Positions 25,309 through 34,915 of a stretch of DNA of 44,305 nt are shown one piece after another (the stretch's first letter is position 1; each line of letters opens with the position of its first letter). A model generated the notes under the pieces. That model was not told the origin of the DNA. It made no database searches and saw only the letters and a program-made list of their open reading frames with translations. Both the position numbers and the translations under genes were made by a program. This DNA comes from Nodosilinea sp. LEGE 06152 (GTDB taxonomy: Bacteria; Cyanobacteriota; Cyanobacteriia; Phormidesmidales; Phormidesmidaceae), in assembly GCF_015207525.1 (NCBI RefSeq), contig NZ_JADEWR010000008.1, positions 1-44,305 of the forward strand, read 5' to 3'.

Positions 25309-27159
25309 TTAACCCTCTAGCAGGAGCAACTGGGCTGGGTTAAGGTGCACAAACCAGGGCAAAGGCCGATTTTTCAGTTCGGCCCAGGTGTCTTTGAAGA
25401 CCTCCGCCTGGAGGTGGTAGTCGTCGAGGTCAGCGGGGGGGCTGCCCAGCTTCAGGTAGAGACTGATGCGATGGGGTGTTTCGCTGGTCCAAGCAATCCA
25501 GCCGGGGAAGGTGTTGGGTGGGGTGAGCTGCTCTAAAAAGGTTAGGCGATGGGCACGAATGCCTACGTGGGTGTGGGTGGGCAGCACCGGCTCCAGGGTT
25601 TGCAGGGTGCAGCCCCAGTTCAGCGCGGCTAAGGCGTGGTCGCCCTGGCGGCGCAGGGGCGAGACGTTTTTGCAGCCGGTAAGCTGAGCTACAGTCAGGT
25701 GGCCGGGGCGGTCAAAAATGGCCTGTTTTGGCCCCTCAGCTATCACGCGGCCCTCCGAGAGCACCAGCAGGTGCTCACACACCCGGTAGGCTTCTTCTAA
25801 GTTGTGGCTGACGAACAGGGTGAGGCCCTGGTAGTTGGCCAGGGTCTTGAGCAGCTGCTTTTCGAGTTCGCTGCGCAGGTGGGCATCGAGGGCCGAAAAG
25901 GGCTCATCGAGCAGCAGAATGTCGGGGTTGGGGGCCAGGGCACGGGCTAGGGCCACCCGCTGCTGTTGGCCGCCGGAGAGCTGGTGGGGGTAGCGATCGC
26001 CAAACCCAACCAGCTGCACCTGCTGAAGCTGCTCAGCCACCCGGCGGGCGATCGCCGCTTTAGACTCGCCCCAGAGCCCGTAGGCAATGTTTTGGGCCAC
26101 TGTCAGGTGAGGGAACAGGGCGTAGTGCTGGAACAAATAGCCGATTCTGCGATCGCGGCTGGGCAGATTAATGCCCAAGTCTGAGTCAAACAGCACCCGC
26201 CCATTCACCACGATGCGCCCGCTGTGGGGTGTCTCTAGCCCCGCCAGACATCTCAAAATTAGGCTTTTGCCCGCGCCCGAGGCTCCCAGCAGGCCCAGAG
26301 GGTGGCGATCGGTGGAGAAGGCTACATCCAGGGTAAAGCCGGGCAGGTGTTGGGTGAGGCTGATGAAGAGGTGGGGGCAGGGGGTGGGGGGTAAGGGGTA
26401 GGGCGTAACGCTTGGGGATTTTGGATTTTGGATTTTGGATTTGCCCTGGATGGCCTGCTGAGCTAGCCGCCAGCAGCGGTCGATCCACCTCAGAACTGGT
26501 CGCCTAGCGCTCTGGGTTTGCCAACCGTTCATCAGCACCAGACCGCCCAGGGAAATGGCCAAAATTACCCCGGTCCAGAGGGCGGCCTCGCGAAAGGCTC
26601 CGGCCTCGACGGCAAAGAAAATCGCCATGGGCAGGGTCTGGGTTTTGCCCGGAATATTGCCCGCCAGCATCAGGGTAGCCCCAAACTCGCCCAGGGCGCG
26701 GGTAAAGGCCAGGGCGGTACCGGCCCCGATGCCGGGCAGGGCCAGGGGCAGCGTAATGCACCAAAACAGCTGCCACTCCGTTGCGCCCAGGGTGCGGGCC
26801 GCCTGCTGCACCGAGCCATCGATCTGCTCTAGGCTACCGAGCACGGTTTTGTACATCAGCGGAAACGCTACCACCGTCGCGGTGATCACCGCCGCATACC
26901 AGGTAAACACGACGTTGACTCCGGCTGTCCCCATCAGGGTACCGAAGGGGCCATTGCGACCCAGCAGCAGCAGCAGCAAAAAGCCCAGCACCGTGGGGGG
27001 CAGCACCATGGGGGCCAAAAACAGACTGTCTAGGAGCGATCGCCAGCGACCCCGGTAGCCCTGCATGAACTGCGCGGCGGCAATGCCCAGCATAAACGCC
27101 AGCACAGTGGCGATCGCGGCAATGCGGAGGGAGATCCACAGGGGGGAGAGGGTAATCAT
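25309..27159 (-). CDS. modBC: Fused molybdate ABC permease-ATPase ModBC
   Basis: A 616-residue fusion. Residues 1-215 are the ModB permease with five or six membrane segments and the E-A-A-like loop (Q-Q-A-A-R-T-L-G-A-T-E-W-Q, 118-130). Residues 265-480 are the ModC ATPase with Walker A G-A-S-G-A-G-K-S at 292-299, the signature L-S-G-G-Q at 394-398, Walker B L-L-L-D-E-P at 415-420 and the H-loop S-H-N. Residues about 490-616 form a TOBE-like C-terminal regulatory part. A Pro/Lys-rich linker (about 238-263) includes a translated DNA repeat. Fused modBC genes are known in other cyanobacteria. It takes up molybdate with ModA, whose gene lies 33 bases upstream. Confidence 0.93.
   Translation of the reverse strand: MITLSPLWISLRIAAIATVLAFMLGIAAAQFMQGYRGRWRSLLDSLFLAPMVLPPTVLGFLLLLLLGRNGPFGTLMGTAGVNVVFTWYAAVITATVVAFPLMYKTVLGSLEQIDGSVQQAARTLGATEWQLFWCITLPLALPGIGAGTALAFTRALGEFGATLMLAGNIPGKTQTLPMAIFFAVEAGAFREAALWTGVILAISLGGLVLMNGWQTQSARRPVLRWIDRCWRLAQQAIQGKSKIQNPKSPSVTPYPLPPTPCPHLFISLTQHLPGFTLDVAFSTDRHPLGLLGASGAGKSLILRCLAGLETPHSGRIVVNGRVLFDSDLGINLPSRDRRIGYLFQHYALFPHLTVAQNIAYGLWGESKAAIARRVAEQLQQVQLVGFGDRYPHQLSGGQQQRVALARALAPNPDILLLDEPFSALDAHLRSELEKQLLKTLANYQGLTLFVSHNLEEAYRVCEHLLVLSEGRVIAEGPKQAIFDRPGHLTVAQLTGCKNVSPLRRQGDHALAALNWGCTLQTLEPVLPTHTHVGIRAHRLTFLEQLTPPNTFPGWIAWTSETPHRISLYLKLGSPPADLDDYHLQAEVFKDTWAELKNRPLPWFVHLNPAQLLLLEG
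26416..26443 (-). repeat. Heptamer tandem repeat inside the modBC linker
   Basis: GGATTTT is repeated four times in a row on the plus strand (the complement AAAATCC is in the coding strand), next to a GGGGTAAGGGGTAGGGCGTAA-like stretch at 26388-26408. Such AAATCC and TAAGGGGTAGGG repeats are typical extragenic repeats in cyanobacteria. Here they are read in frame as K-I-Q-N-P-K-S and V-T-P-Y-P-L-P-P-T-P between the two domains. Confidence 0.75.
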
Positions 27160-27192
27160 GGCAAGTTCTGCAGCCGTAGCATGGGTGGGCCG

Positions 27193-28014
27193 TTACGGCT
27201 CGACAATCCCAAAGCCAAACTGCTTGAACTTGGTCTGGGCCGCAGGCGTCTGCAAAAACGCGATAAAGGTCTTCGCTGCGTCAGGGTTGGGGCTGTCGCT
27301 CACCACGGCGATCGGGTAAACAATGGGCTGGTGGGTTGCCGCTGGTGCCGTAGCCAACACCTTAATTCGAGCTGAGAGGGCTGCATCGGTGGCATAGACC
27401 ACACCCACATCGGCGTTGCCGCTTTCTACGGCGGCCAAAACTCCCCGCACGTTGCTGCTAAATACCAGCTTCGACCGCAAAGACTCCAGCAAGTTTAGCT
27501 TGGCAAACACCTGCTCTGCGTACTGCCCCGCTGGTACGCTGCGAAACTCACCCACCGCAACGACACCCACCTCAGCATCTTTGAGCTGGGCCATATCTGT
27601 AACCGCAGTCTGCGACTGAGCCGGGGCAATCAGCACCAGGCTATTCGTCAACACATCCTGGCGGGAATCCTTTAGAATCAGCCCCTTCGCAGCTAGCGCA
27701 TCCATCTGTTTAGCCGCGGCAGAAAAGAAGACATCGGCCGGGGCACCCTGCTCAATTTGCTGCTGTAGGGCACCCGAGGCCCCAAAGTTGTAGCGAATGC
27801 TAATGGTGGGGTAGGCAACCTGAAATTCAGGCGTAATAGCCTCTAGCGCATTCTGCAAACTGGCCGCCGCCGATACAGTGAGTTCGACCGTCTGCGCCGG
27901 GGGCTCGGTGCGGTGCGGTGCCAAAGCAGACGAACCACAGCTGGCGGCAAACAAGCTAACCGCTAGACCAACACAACCGCAAACCAAAAATCTACGACCC
28001 TTGACCGAATACAT
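27193..28014 (-). CDS. modA: Molybdate-binding lipoprotein ModA
   Basis: A 273-residue periplasmic substrate-binding protein. The N-terminus has a hydrophobic signal ending in L-F-A-A-S-C26, a likely lipobox, so it is probably lipid-anchored. The ModA signatures are visible: T-V-S-A-A-A-S-L-Q-N-A-L (first oxyanion-binding loop), Y-N-F-G-A-S-G-A-L-Q-Q-Q-I, Q-G-A-P-A-D-V-F-F-S-A-A, and near the C-terminus D-V-G-V-V-Y-A-T-D-A. A strong AAGGAG lies eight bases before the ATG. It is followed by modBC after 33 bases, forming the molybdate uptake operon that would serve NarB. Confidence 0.95.
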   Translation of the reverse strand: MYSVKGRRFLVCGCVGLAVSLFAASCGSSALAPHRTEPPAQTVELTVSAAASLQNALEAITPEFQVAYPTISIRYNFGASGALQQQIEQGAPADVFFSAAAKQMDALAAKGLILKDSRQDVLTNSLVLIAPAQSQTAVTDMAQLKDAEVGVVAVGEFRSVPAGQYAEQVFAKLNLLESLRSKLVFSSNVRGVLAAVESGNADVGVVYATDAALSARIKVLATAPAATHQPIVYPIAVVSDSPNPDAAKTFIAFLQTPAAQTKFKQFGFGIVEP

Positions 28015-28316
28015 GAAAAAGCTCCTTGGACACTGAAGAAACTAGCCAATTACGACTTGCGAGCACAATGTTAAAACTGTGCCAGTGCTTCGCTTCACCC
28101 AGCTGACACTTCCCCTGCATATCCACGGGCAAACAAGCGTTTACGGGCCCGAGGGCAGCGATCGCATCATCACTCAGCGCGGGGTAGATCAATACTGGGG
28201 AGGGGCAGATTGCCGTAGCTATTGGCCCAATGTGTTACGGCCTGCCCCCTTGTCCATAGTTTCAGCTCTCGCCTGAATCCTTCGTAGCCTACTGAACCCA
28301 GGCTATTTGAAACTAC
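28015..28316. other. modA upstream region
   Basis: Besides the large inverted repeat at 28200-28250 these 302 bases show no clear promoter, NtcA box or riboswitch that I can support. A frame at 27992-28192 on the minus strand overlaps the modA start and has no recognisable product. Confidence 0.4.
28200..28250. repeat. Nested 50-base palindrome upstream of modA
   Basis: Three nested arms line up: GGGGCAG/CTGCCCC outside, GCCGTA/TACGGC in the middle (28212-28217 and 28236-28241), and ATTGGCCCAAT (28221-28231) at the centre. It is 187-237 bases before modA. It could be an operator for a dimeric regulator of the mod genes, or a bidirectional terminator between modA's leader and the next gene; no T-run is present. 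Confidence 0.6.
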
Positions 28317-29300
28317 CTATACGTCAGCCATCGCCCCAGTCGGCGCGTTGAGGTACTCCAGATCTGGCCCAGAGGGAATAATGCCCCCCGGATTGAGCGG
28401 AAACAGGTTGCCATAGTAGTCACGCTTGACCGCCTCCAGGTCGCAGGTGGCGGCTACCCCCGGCAGCTGATACAGCCGTCGCAGGTAGGGGCCAAGGTGG
28501 GCGTAGTCTTGAATGCGGCGGCGATTGCACTTAAACAGGCTGTAGTAAACCACATCAAAGCGAAACAGCGTGGTAAACAGGCGCACATCCGCCAGCGTTA
28601 CCCTGTCGCCACAGAGGTAAGCGTTCTGGGCCAACGCCCGATCGATTGTATCTAGCTCATCAAACAGCTCGGTGACGGCGCGATCGTAGGCGGCCTGGCT
28701 CTGGGCAAAACCGCAGCGATAGACACCATTATTTACAGCCTGGTAGGTGCGATCGTTCCAGGTATCAATCTCAGTTTTTAGGGCATCTGGGTAGAGGTCA
28801 ACCTCGGGCCGAGTAGCCCACTGGTTAAACGCCTCATTCACGATCACAATGATGTCAGCGCTCTCATTGTTGACGATGCTAGCCGTCTGCCTATCCCATA
28901 GCACCGGCACCGTGGCTCGCCCCTTATACCCCGGCTGAGCCTGGCGGTACAGCTCAGGTAACGTTCGGCAACCGCGAAAGGGTGTTTCAAACACCCAGCA
29001 GCCCTCGTCGGGGGAGGGGTTGACGAGAATGGTCGAGATTGTTTCTTCTAACCCTTTTAGCGATCGCGTCACCAGCGTTCGGTGCGCCCACGGGCAGCCC
29101 ATACCCACTATTAGCTGATAGCGATTCGCCTCTGGCGGATACGCCCCTTCCGGCTCAACCCGCTGGCGAAACTCGCTCTCGGGTCGTTGGTAATCGCCGC
29201 CCTTGCTGCTGGGGGCCATCTGCCCCATCATCGTCTGCCACAGCGTCGTCCAGGCTAGCTTAGCAGCGCGAATCAGCAAACCCGGCGGAAGACCAGCCAT
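28317..29300 (-). CDS. Xi-class glutathione transferase (glutathionyl-hydroquinone reductase)
   Basis: A 327-residue enzyme of the YqjG/ECM4 type, which removes glutathione from glutathionyl-hydroquinones through an active-site cysteine. That residue is C69 in V-G-M-G-C-P-W-A-H-R. The thioredoxin-like half continues with V-P-V-L-W-D and N-N-E-S-A-D-I, followed by an all-helical half with V-T-L-A-D-V-R-L-F-T-T-L-F-R-F-D. The open frame continues upstream to 29594, but the extra 98 residues do not resemble the family, so I start at the ATG giving M-A-G-L-P-P-G. A TATAGT hexamer about 30 bases upstream on this strand could be a minus-10 element. Confidence 0.9.
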   Translation of the reverse strand: MAGLPPGLLIRAAKLAWTTLWQTMMGQMAPSSKGGDYQRPESEFRQRVEPEGAYPPEANRYQLIVGMGCPWAHRTLVTRSLKGLEETISTILVNPSPDEGCWVFETPFRGCRTLPELYRQAQPGYKGRATVPVLWDRQTASIVNNESADIIVIVNEAFNQWATRPEVDLYPDALKTEIDTWNDRTYQAVNNGVYRCGFAQSQAAYDRAVTELFDELDTIDRALAQNAYLCGDRVTLADVRLFTTLFRFDVVYYSLFKCNRRRIQDYAHLGPYLRRLYQLPGVAATCDLEAVKRDYYGNLFPLNPGGIIPSGPDLEYLNAPTGAMADV

Positions 29301-29639
29301 AAAATTCTTGTGTGAGAAGATGTCTCTACTATAAGGAATGTTCGGTGGTGCATCGCTGCGCGAATGCACCCTACGTGCCGCTAAAGCCCACCGGAGTTGC
29401 TTCCAGGTCAATGGGCAGAACAGAGGTTTAAACCGATGATCAATCCATCCTTTCCGTGAGGTCAAGGACGACGGAACGTCCTTGTCGAAGGGGTCTGGGG
29501 GCTGCGAAATGCCCCCAGCCGCAGATCTGGCTCTTGCCCCCAACTGTGCGCCGCAGTGGTCAAGGCAACCAGCAGCGCGATCGCCCTGATCCAAGCCATG
29601 AACCCTGCACTGGGCGAATCACCATTCGCCCCTACGAAC
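29301..29639. other. Intergenic region between the GST and gnd genes
   Basis: The stretch has one copy of the dispersed hairpin repeat (29346-29375) and a GC-rich inverted sequence GGGGGCTGCGAAATGCCCCC at about 29497-29516. No gene is supported. Confidence 0.5.
29346..29375 (-). repeat. Dispersed hairpin repeat, copy 1
   Basis: This 30-base sequence matches the complement of 43598-43627 at 29 of 30 positions. Each copy contains GGTGCAT..ATGCACC arms, so it folds as a hairpin. It lies just upstream of the glutathione transferase promoter candidate. Confidence 0.75.
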
Positions 29640-29672
29640 AAAAAAGCCGCCGAACCCCAAGGGATCGACGGC
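29640..29672 (-). terminator. Rho-independent terminator of gnd
   Basis: Read on the minus strand, GCCGTCGATCCC and GGTTCGGCGGC form a stem with one mismatch and one G-U pair, followed directly by a run of T. It begins 37 bases after the gnd stop codon. Confidence 0.8.
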
Positions 29673-29708
29673 AACACTATGTAGTGAGGTTTTTAACTCA
29701 GAGAACGC

Positions 29709-31133
<1,425 letters not shown>

Positions 31134-31719
31134 ATCAATCTCTCGGTAACAGTTCGATCAAAAGTCGGAAACGGGGTTCTACGGAAAACTATGGAGGGCC
31201 TGGATGAATAGAACATTAATGGAATGCCGATGGCCCGGTTTTCGACCACGGCATCAAATCTGTCAACAGACTAAACAACTTTTTTCAAATGGCCATGCAC
31301 CCAAAGGTTTTCTTTAGGTGTAAGGCCGAAAAGCCAGGAATCTCTGACCTTTGAGAGAATTTAAAGTGCCCTTAAGACAAAAAATTTTAGGCCCTAGCTC
31401 TCGTCCACACTCTATCTACGGAGTGATGTATGGCTGCAAACCCCGAGCCCAGCTGTGCTCAGCCTTGGGTAGGGTATCTCTGTAGCGCTATCGCTCACAC
31501 CGTTAAATTGTGTCTTCTAAGGTACTGATTTATCGCGGGCGGGGTATCTTCCTTTTGAACCAAGTTATCGCTATCAAGGTCAATTGGGATGGCCCTCCCG
31601 CGTAGGGGTACGCAATGCTGGTAGGCGATCGCCGTCTATGCCCCTATAGATACCTGGACCAATATTCAGACGGTAACGATTATCAGTACCCTAGAGATGG
31701 TGCTGTCATCGGTATTTGA
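31134..31719. other. Long intergenic region upstream of gnd and the ArsR-type regulator
   Basis: These 586 bases separate two divergent genes and probably hold both promoters. One short frame at 31430-31528 (32 codons, begins M-A-A-N-P-E-P) has GGAG eight bases upstream but no other support. A sequence CTATAGATACC at about 31642-31652 looks promoter-like. No RNA gene was recognised. Confidence 0.4.
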
Positions 31720-32115
31720 GTGGCCAATTCTCATTCGGCAAAGACCCAGCTGGCGCAATCGGCAGATGCCCCCGCCTGTGCTGAATCGCTGGTGCATTTA
31801 GACAACGTGCGCCAGGTGCAGCCCGACGTGCTGAGCACCCAGAAGGCGCAGCGCATGGCAGAGTTTTTTAGCGCCCTCTCCGACCCCCATCGGCTCAAGC
31901 TGCTGTCGGCTCTGGCCCAGCAGGAACTGTGCGTCTGCGACCTGGCGGCGGCGGTCAAGATGGGTGAGTCGGCGGTGTCGCACCAGCTGCGGGTGCTGCG
32001 ATCGCAGCGTTTGGTCAAGTACCGCCGCCAGGGCCGCAACGTCTATTACAGCCTGGCCGACGACCACATCATGGCCCTCTACCGCGAAGTAGCTGAGCAC
32101 TTAGAAGAAGGCTAG
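31720..32115 (+). CDS. SmtB/ZiaR-type zinc-responsive repressor
   Basis: A 131-residue ArsR/SmtB winged-helix repressor, starting at GTG. The helix-turn-helix region is [22 protein letters not shown]. The C-terminal metal site is complete: D114, H116, H127 and E130 correspond to the alpha-5 zinc site of SmtB (D104, H106, H117, E120). E-L-C71-V-C73-D in helix alpha-3 and an N-terminal C20 could form the second, ZiaR/CadC-like alpha-3N site. Zinc (or cadmium) binding would release it from DNA. The gene directly precedes the metal ATPase whose promoter carries a matching operator. Confidence 0.92.
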   Translation: MANSHSAKTQLAQSADAPACAESLVHLDNVRQVQPDVLSTQKAQRMAEFFSALSDPHRLKLLSALAQQELCVCDLAAAVKMGESAVSHQLRVLRSQRLVKYRRQGRNVYYSLADDHIMALYREVAEHLEEG

Positions 32116-32175
32116 AGAAGCGAATTTTCCGGCAGCAGCTGCCCGAGTGGAACTGTATTTGTAGGGCTGTGGCTC

Positions 32176-32218
32176 TAGAATTGTGTATCATCTGAATAGT
32201 CTTTCAGATATTCAGATG
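32176..32218 (+). promoter_or_regulatory. Promoter and SmtB/ZiaR-type operator of the metal ATPase
   Basis: TAGAAT at 32176-32181 is a good minus-10 candidate. It is followed by a perfect ten-base inverted repeat CATCTGAATA/TATTCAGATG (32189-32198 and 32209-32218), with an additional TTTCAGAT half-site between the arms. The core TGAATAGTCTTTCAGATATT resembles the remembered Synechococcus smt operator. Repressor bound here would cover the start of transcription. The operator also overlaps upstream in-frame GTG and ATG codons, which argues for translation starting at 32237. Confidence 0.8.
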
Positions 32219-32236
32219 CATCCGGCGGGTGACCCT

Positions 32237-34228
32237 ATGGCCGAACTCCACTTCCATGACCACTGCGCCCAAGGCAGCTGCGCCGACGACCGCCGCACCG
32301 GCCAGCGCCCAGCGCCTGCCGAGACCCACAACGACTGCTGCGGCCACGACCACGGATCGGGCGAGTTCAACCTGCGGTACGAACTGATCCCCATTGCGAT
32401 CGCGGCGGTTTTGTTAGCGATTGGGCTGGTTTTTCACGGGGCGCTGCACAATACCCCCTGGGCTGTCGCCGAGTATGCCGTTCTGCTGCCCGCCTACTTA
32501 ATCAGCGGCTGGGGCGTGCTGGCTACGGCGGGGCACAATATTCTGCGGGGCCGCATTTTTGACGAAAACTTTTTGATGACCATTGCCACCCTGGGGGCGA
32601 TCGCCATTCACGAGATTCCTGAGGCGGTGGCGGTGATGCTGTTCTTCCAGGTGGGGGAGCTGTTTCAGGGCTACTCGGTAGGGCGATCGCGCCGCTCGAT
32701 CAAGGCTCTGCTGGCGGTGCAGCCCGACACCGCTAACCTCAAAGTCAATGGCGATATTCGTCAGGTATCTCCTGACACAGTCATCGTCGGCGACCTGATT
32801 TTGGTGCGCCCTGGCGAAAAAGTACCCCTGGACGGCGAGGTTCTAGACGGCAGGTCGCTGGTAGATGCCTCGGCCCTGACCGGAGAATCGGTGCCCTACA
32901 CCGTCGCCCCTGGCGAAACCGTGCTGGCGGGAATGATCAACCAGTCGAGAGCGCTGACCGTGCGGGTGAGCAAACCCTTTACCGAGTCGTCGATCGCCAG
33001 AATTTTAGACCTGGTGGAAAACGCCAGCAGCAAAAAAGCCGACACCGAAAAGTTTATTACCCGCTTTGCCCGCTACTACACCCCGGTGGTGGTGGTTCTG
33101 TCGCTGGCGGTGGCGATGCTGCCACCCCTGATTATTGCCGGGGCATCTCAGGCCGAGTGGGCCTATCGCGCTCTGGTGCTGCTGGTAATCTCCTGCCCCT
33201 GCGGCCTGGTGATTAGCATTCCACTGGGCTACTTTGGCGGCGTGGGCGGGGCGGCCAGGCGCGGCATTTTGGTCAAAGGCTCGACGTTTCTCGACACGCT
33301 GGCCCAGGTCAATACCGTCGTTTTTGACAAAACTGGCACCCTCACTCAGGGCAACTTTCGCGTTACCGATATCATTACCCACAATGGCCTGAACGCCGCT
33401 CAGCTGCTGAAGCTAGCCGCTCAGGCCGAATCGCAGTCTAACCACCCGGTGGCGCAGTCCATTCGCCAGGCCTACGGTCATCCCATTGACCCGTCTACCA
33501 TTCAGGACTACGAAGAAATCCCTGGTCACGGCATTCGCGCCAGGGTGAACGGGCGCACCGTGTTGGCGGGCAGCGATCGCCTCCTGCACCGCGAGGCGAT
33601 TCCTCACGAGGTTTGTGTGGTCGAGGGCACCGTCGCCCACCTAGCCGTCGATGGCGAGTACAGCGGCCGCATTCTAATTGCCGACGAGCTGAAGGCAGAC
33701 GCCGCCGCCGCCGTTGCCACCCTCCAAGCCCAGGGCATTGCCACCGCGATGCTGACCGGCGACAGCCAGTCAGTGGCCGATCGCATTGCCCGCCAGCTGA
33801 ACCTTGACCAGTACCGGGCTGAACTGCTGCCCGAAGATAAGGTCACAGCCCTGGAGGAGTTTCTGCATCGCGCCCGCCAGACCAACGGCAAAGTAGCGTT
33901 TGTGGGCGACGGCATTAACGATGCCCCGGTGATTGCCCGAGCTGATGTGGGCATAGCTATGGGCGGCCTGGGCTCCGATGCGGCGATCGAAACTGCCGAC
34001 GTGGTGATTATGACCGACGCCCCCTCTAAGGTGGCTGAAGCGATTCAAATTGCCCACCGAACCCGGCGCATTGTCTGGCAAAACATTTGGTTTGCAATGG
34101 GGGTGAAGGCGCTGTTTATCGCCCTGGGCGCGATCGGTGTCGCTACCCTCTGGGAAGCGGTGTTTGCCGATGTCGGCGTTGCCTTGCTGGCCATTTTGAA
34201 CGCCGGGCGTATTCTCAGGCACAGCTAG
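32237..34228 (+). CDS. P1B-type Zn2+/Cd2+/Co2+ transporting ATPase (ZiaA/ZntA-like)
   Basis: A 663-residue metal pump counted from the ATG at 32237; GTG 32183 and ATG 32216 fall in or before the operator. The P1B features are the metal-binding S-C-P-C at 319-322, the phosphorylated Asp in D-K-T-G-T-L (D364), the T-G-E-S actuator loop, and the G-D-G-I-N-D-A-P hinge. The S-P-C type and the C-terminal D-V-G-V-A-L-L-A-I-L-N-A helix fit the P1B-2 zinc/cadmium group. The N-terminus lacks a ferredoxin-like HMA domain with C-x-x-C; it has instead His/Cys-rich stretches (H-F-H-D-H-C and D-C-C-G-H-D-H-G). It would export metal from the cytosol under control of the preceding regulator. Confidence 0.92.
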   Translation: MAELHFHDHCAQGSCADDRRTGQRPAPAETHNDCCGHDHGSGEFNLRYELIPIAIAAVLLAIGLVFHGALHNTPWAVAEYAVLLPAYLISGWGVLATAGHNILRGRIFDENFLMTIATLGAIAIHEIPEAVAVMLFFQVGELFQGYSVGRSRRSIKALLAVQPDTANLKVNGDIRQVSPDTVIVGDLILVRPGEKVPLDGEVLDGRSLVDASALTGESVPYTVAPGETVLAGMINQSRALTVRVSKPFTESSIARILDLVENASSKKADTEKFITRFARYYTPVVVVLSLAVAMLPPLIIAGASQAEWAYRALVLLVISCPCGLVISIPLGYFGGVGGAARRGILVKGSTFLDTLAQVNTVVFDKTGTLTQGNFRVTDIITHNGLNAAQLLKLAAQAESQSNHPVAQSIRQAYGHPIDPSTIQDYEEIPGHGIRARVNGRTVLAGSDRLLHREAIPHEVCVVEGTVAHLAVDGEYSGRILIADELKADAAAAVATLQAQGIATAMLTGDSQSVADRIARQLNLDQYRAELLPEDKVTALEEFLHRARQTNGKVAFVGDGINDAPVIARADVGIAMGGLGSDAAIETADVVIMTDAPSKVAEAIQIAHRTRRIVWQNIWFAMGVKALFIALGAIGVATLWEAVFADVGVALLAILNAGRILRHS

Positions 34229-34440
34229 GAGCGGGCTGCTGGCCTGTTGAGAGAACTCCCTGCTCAACCCGCATCAGCTCAGTGGATCAATTTTGGCTAC
34301 AATCCCGGTTTTCTGCCCTTAGATAGATACTTCGCCGGTTTGTCAGTTTTTTCTAGATTCTGTAGCCTCTGCAGCTGTGAGATAAAACGAGTGCCGCAAC
34401 AATAGCCTCACGTTGTGACGTTCTCTCTCTCAATTTGGCT

Positions 34441-34833
34441 ATGAACCTCCTCTCTCGGTCCGCACTGGTGGCCTCTGTAGCAGCGGCTGGTCTACTGGCT
34501 AGTTCTGCTGTGCCCGGCAATGGGGTAACGGGCTGCCTGTTTTCCAAGTTCGATGCGCCTCAGGTGAAGACTTCTGGCGATTCGTCGGGTGAGTGGCAGG
34601 CGTTTTCCCCAGACAGCAATGCTCTGGGGGCGGCGCTGGGTGGTTTAGGGGCAATTGCAGCCCTGCTGACGGTTGGCACTGTGCTGCTGCACCAGCGGTG
34701 GCTGGCTGCCGCCGCCGCTGACGCCACCCTAGATATGGAGGCTGACCTGAGCCTAGGTACCGAAACCGAAACGGTTTTGGTGTTTGAGCCAGCCGAAATT
34801 GAGAGCGAGGTGGCCCTGGCCTACCGTCGCTAG
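34441..34833 (+). CDS. Small membrane protein with signal-like N-terminus
   Basis: An unrecognised 130-residue protein. The first 25 residues are hydrophobic and Ala-rich and may be a signal or anchor (A-L-V-A-S-V-A-A-A-G-L-L-A-S-S-A). A second hydrophobic segment at about 63-82 would span the membrane (A-L-G-G-L-G-A-I-A-A-L-L-T-V-G-T-V). The C-terminus is strongly acidic (E-T-E-T-E, E-P-A-E-I-E-S-E). I use the ATG, two codons after an upstream TTG. A strong terminator follows. No function is suggested beyond the neighbourhood of metal-homeostasis genes. Confidence 0.65.
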   Translation: MNLLSRSALVASVAAAGLLASSAVPGNGVTGCLFSKFDAPQVKTSGDSSGEWQAFSPDSNALGAALGGLGAIAALLTVGTVLLHQRWLAAAAADATLDMEADLSLGTETETVLVFEPAEIESEVALAYRR

Positions 34834-34878
34834 GTCGACTTGATTGTGGTTGAAAATCTCCTTGAGTAGCTGAATAGG

Positions 34879-34905
34879 GGCTGGCCGTTGGTCAGCCTTT
34901 TTTTT
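34879..34905 (+). terminator. Rho-independent terminator
   Basis: GGCTGGCC and GGTCAGCC form an eight-base-pair stem with a three-base loop, followed by eight T. It ends the transcript of the 130-residue membrane protein. It lies just past the end of the convergent cutA gene. Confidence 0.9.
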
Positions 34906-34915
34906 GCTGAAATGC

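Noticed and set aside
28015..28199. Molybdenum-cofactor riboswitch upstream of modA
   Set aside because: I could not align the sequence to the conserved Moco motif; only the palindrome at 28200-28250 is evident.
29301..29594. 98-residue N-terminal extension of the glutathione transferase frame
   Set aside because: It does not resemble the family and contains a dispersed hairpin repeat, so it is upstream DNA that happens to be open.
31430..31528. 32-codon frame with GGAG upstream in the gnd/regulator intergenic region
   Set aside because: Too short to separate from chance and no other support.
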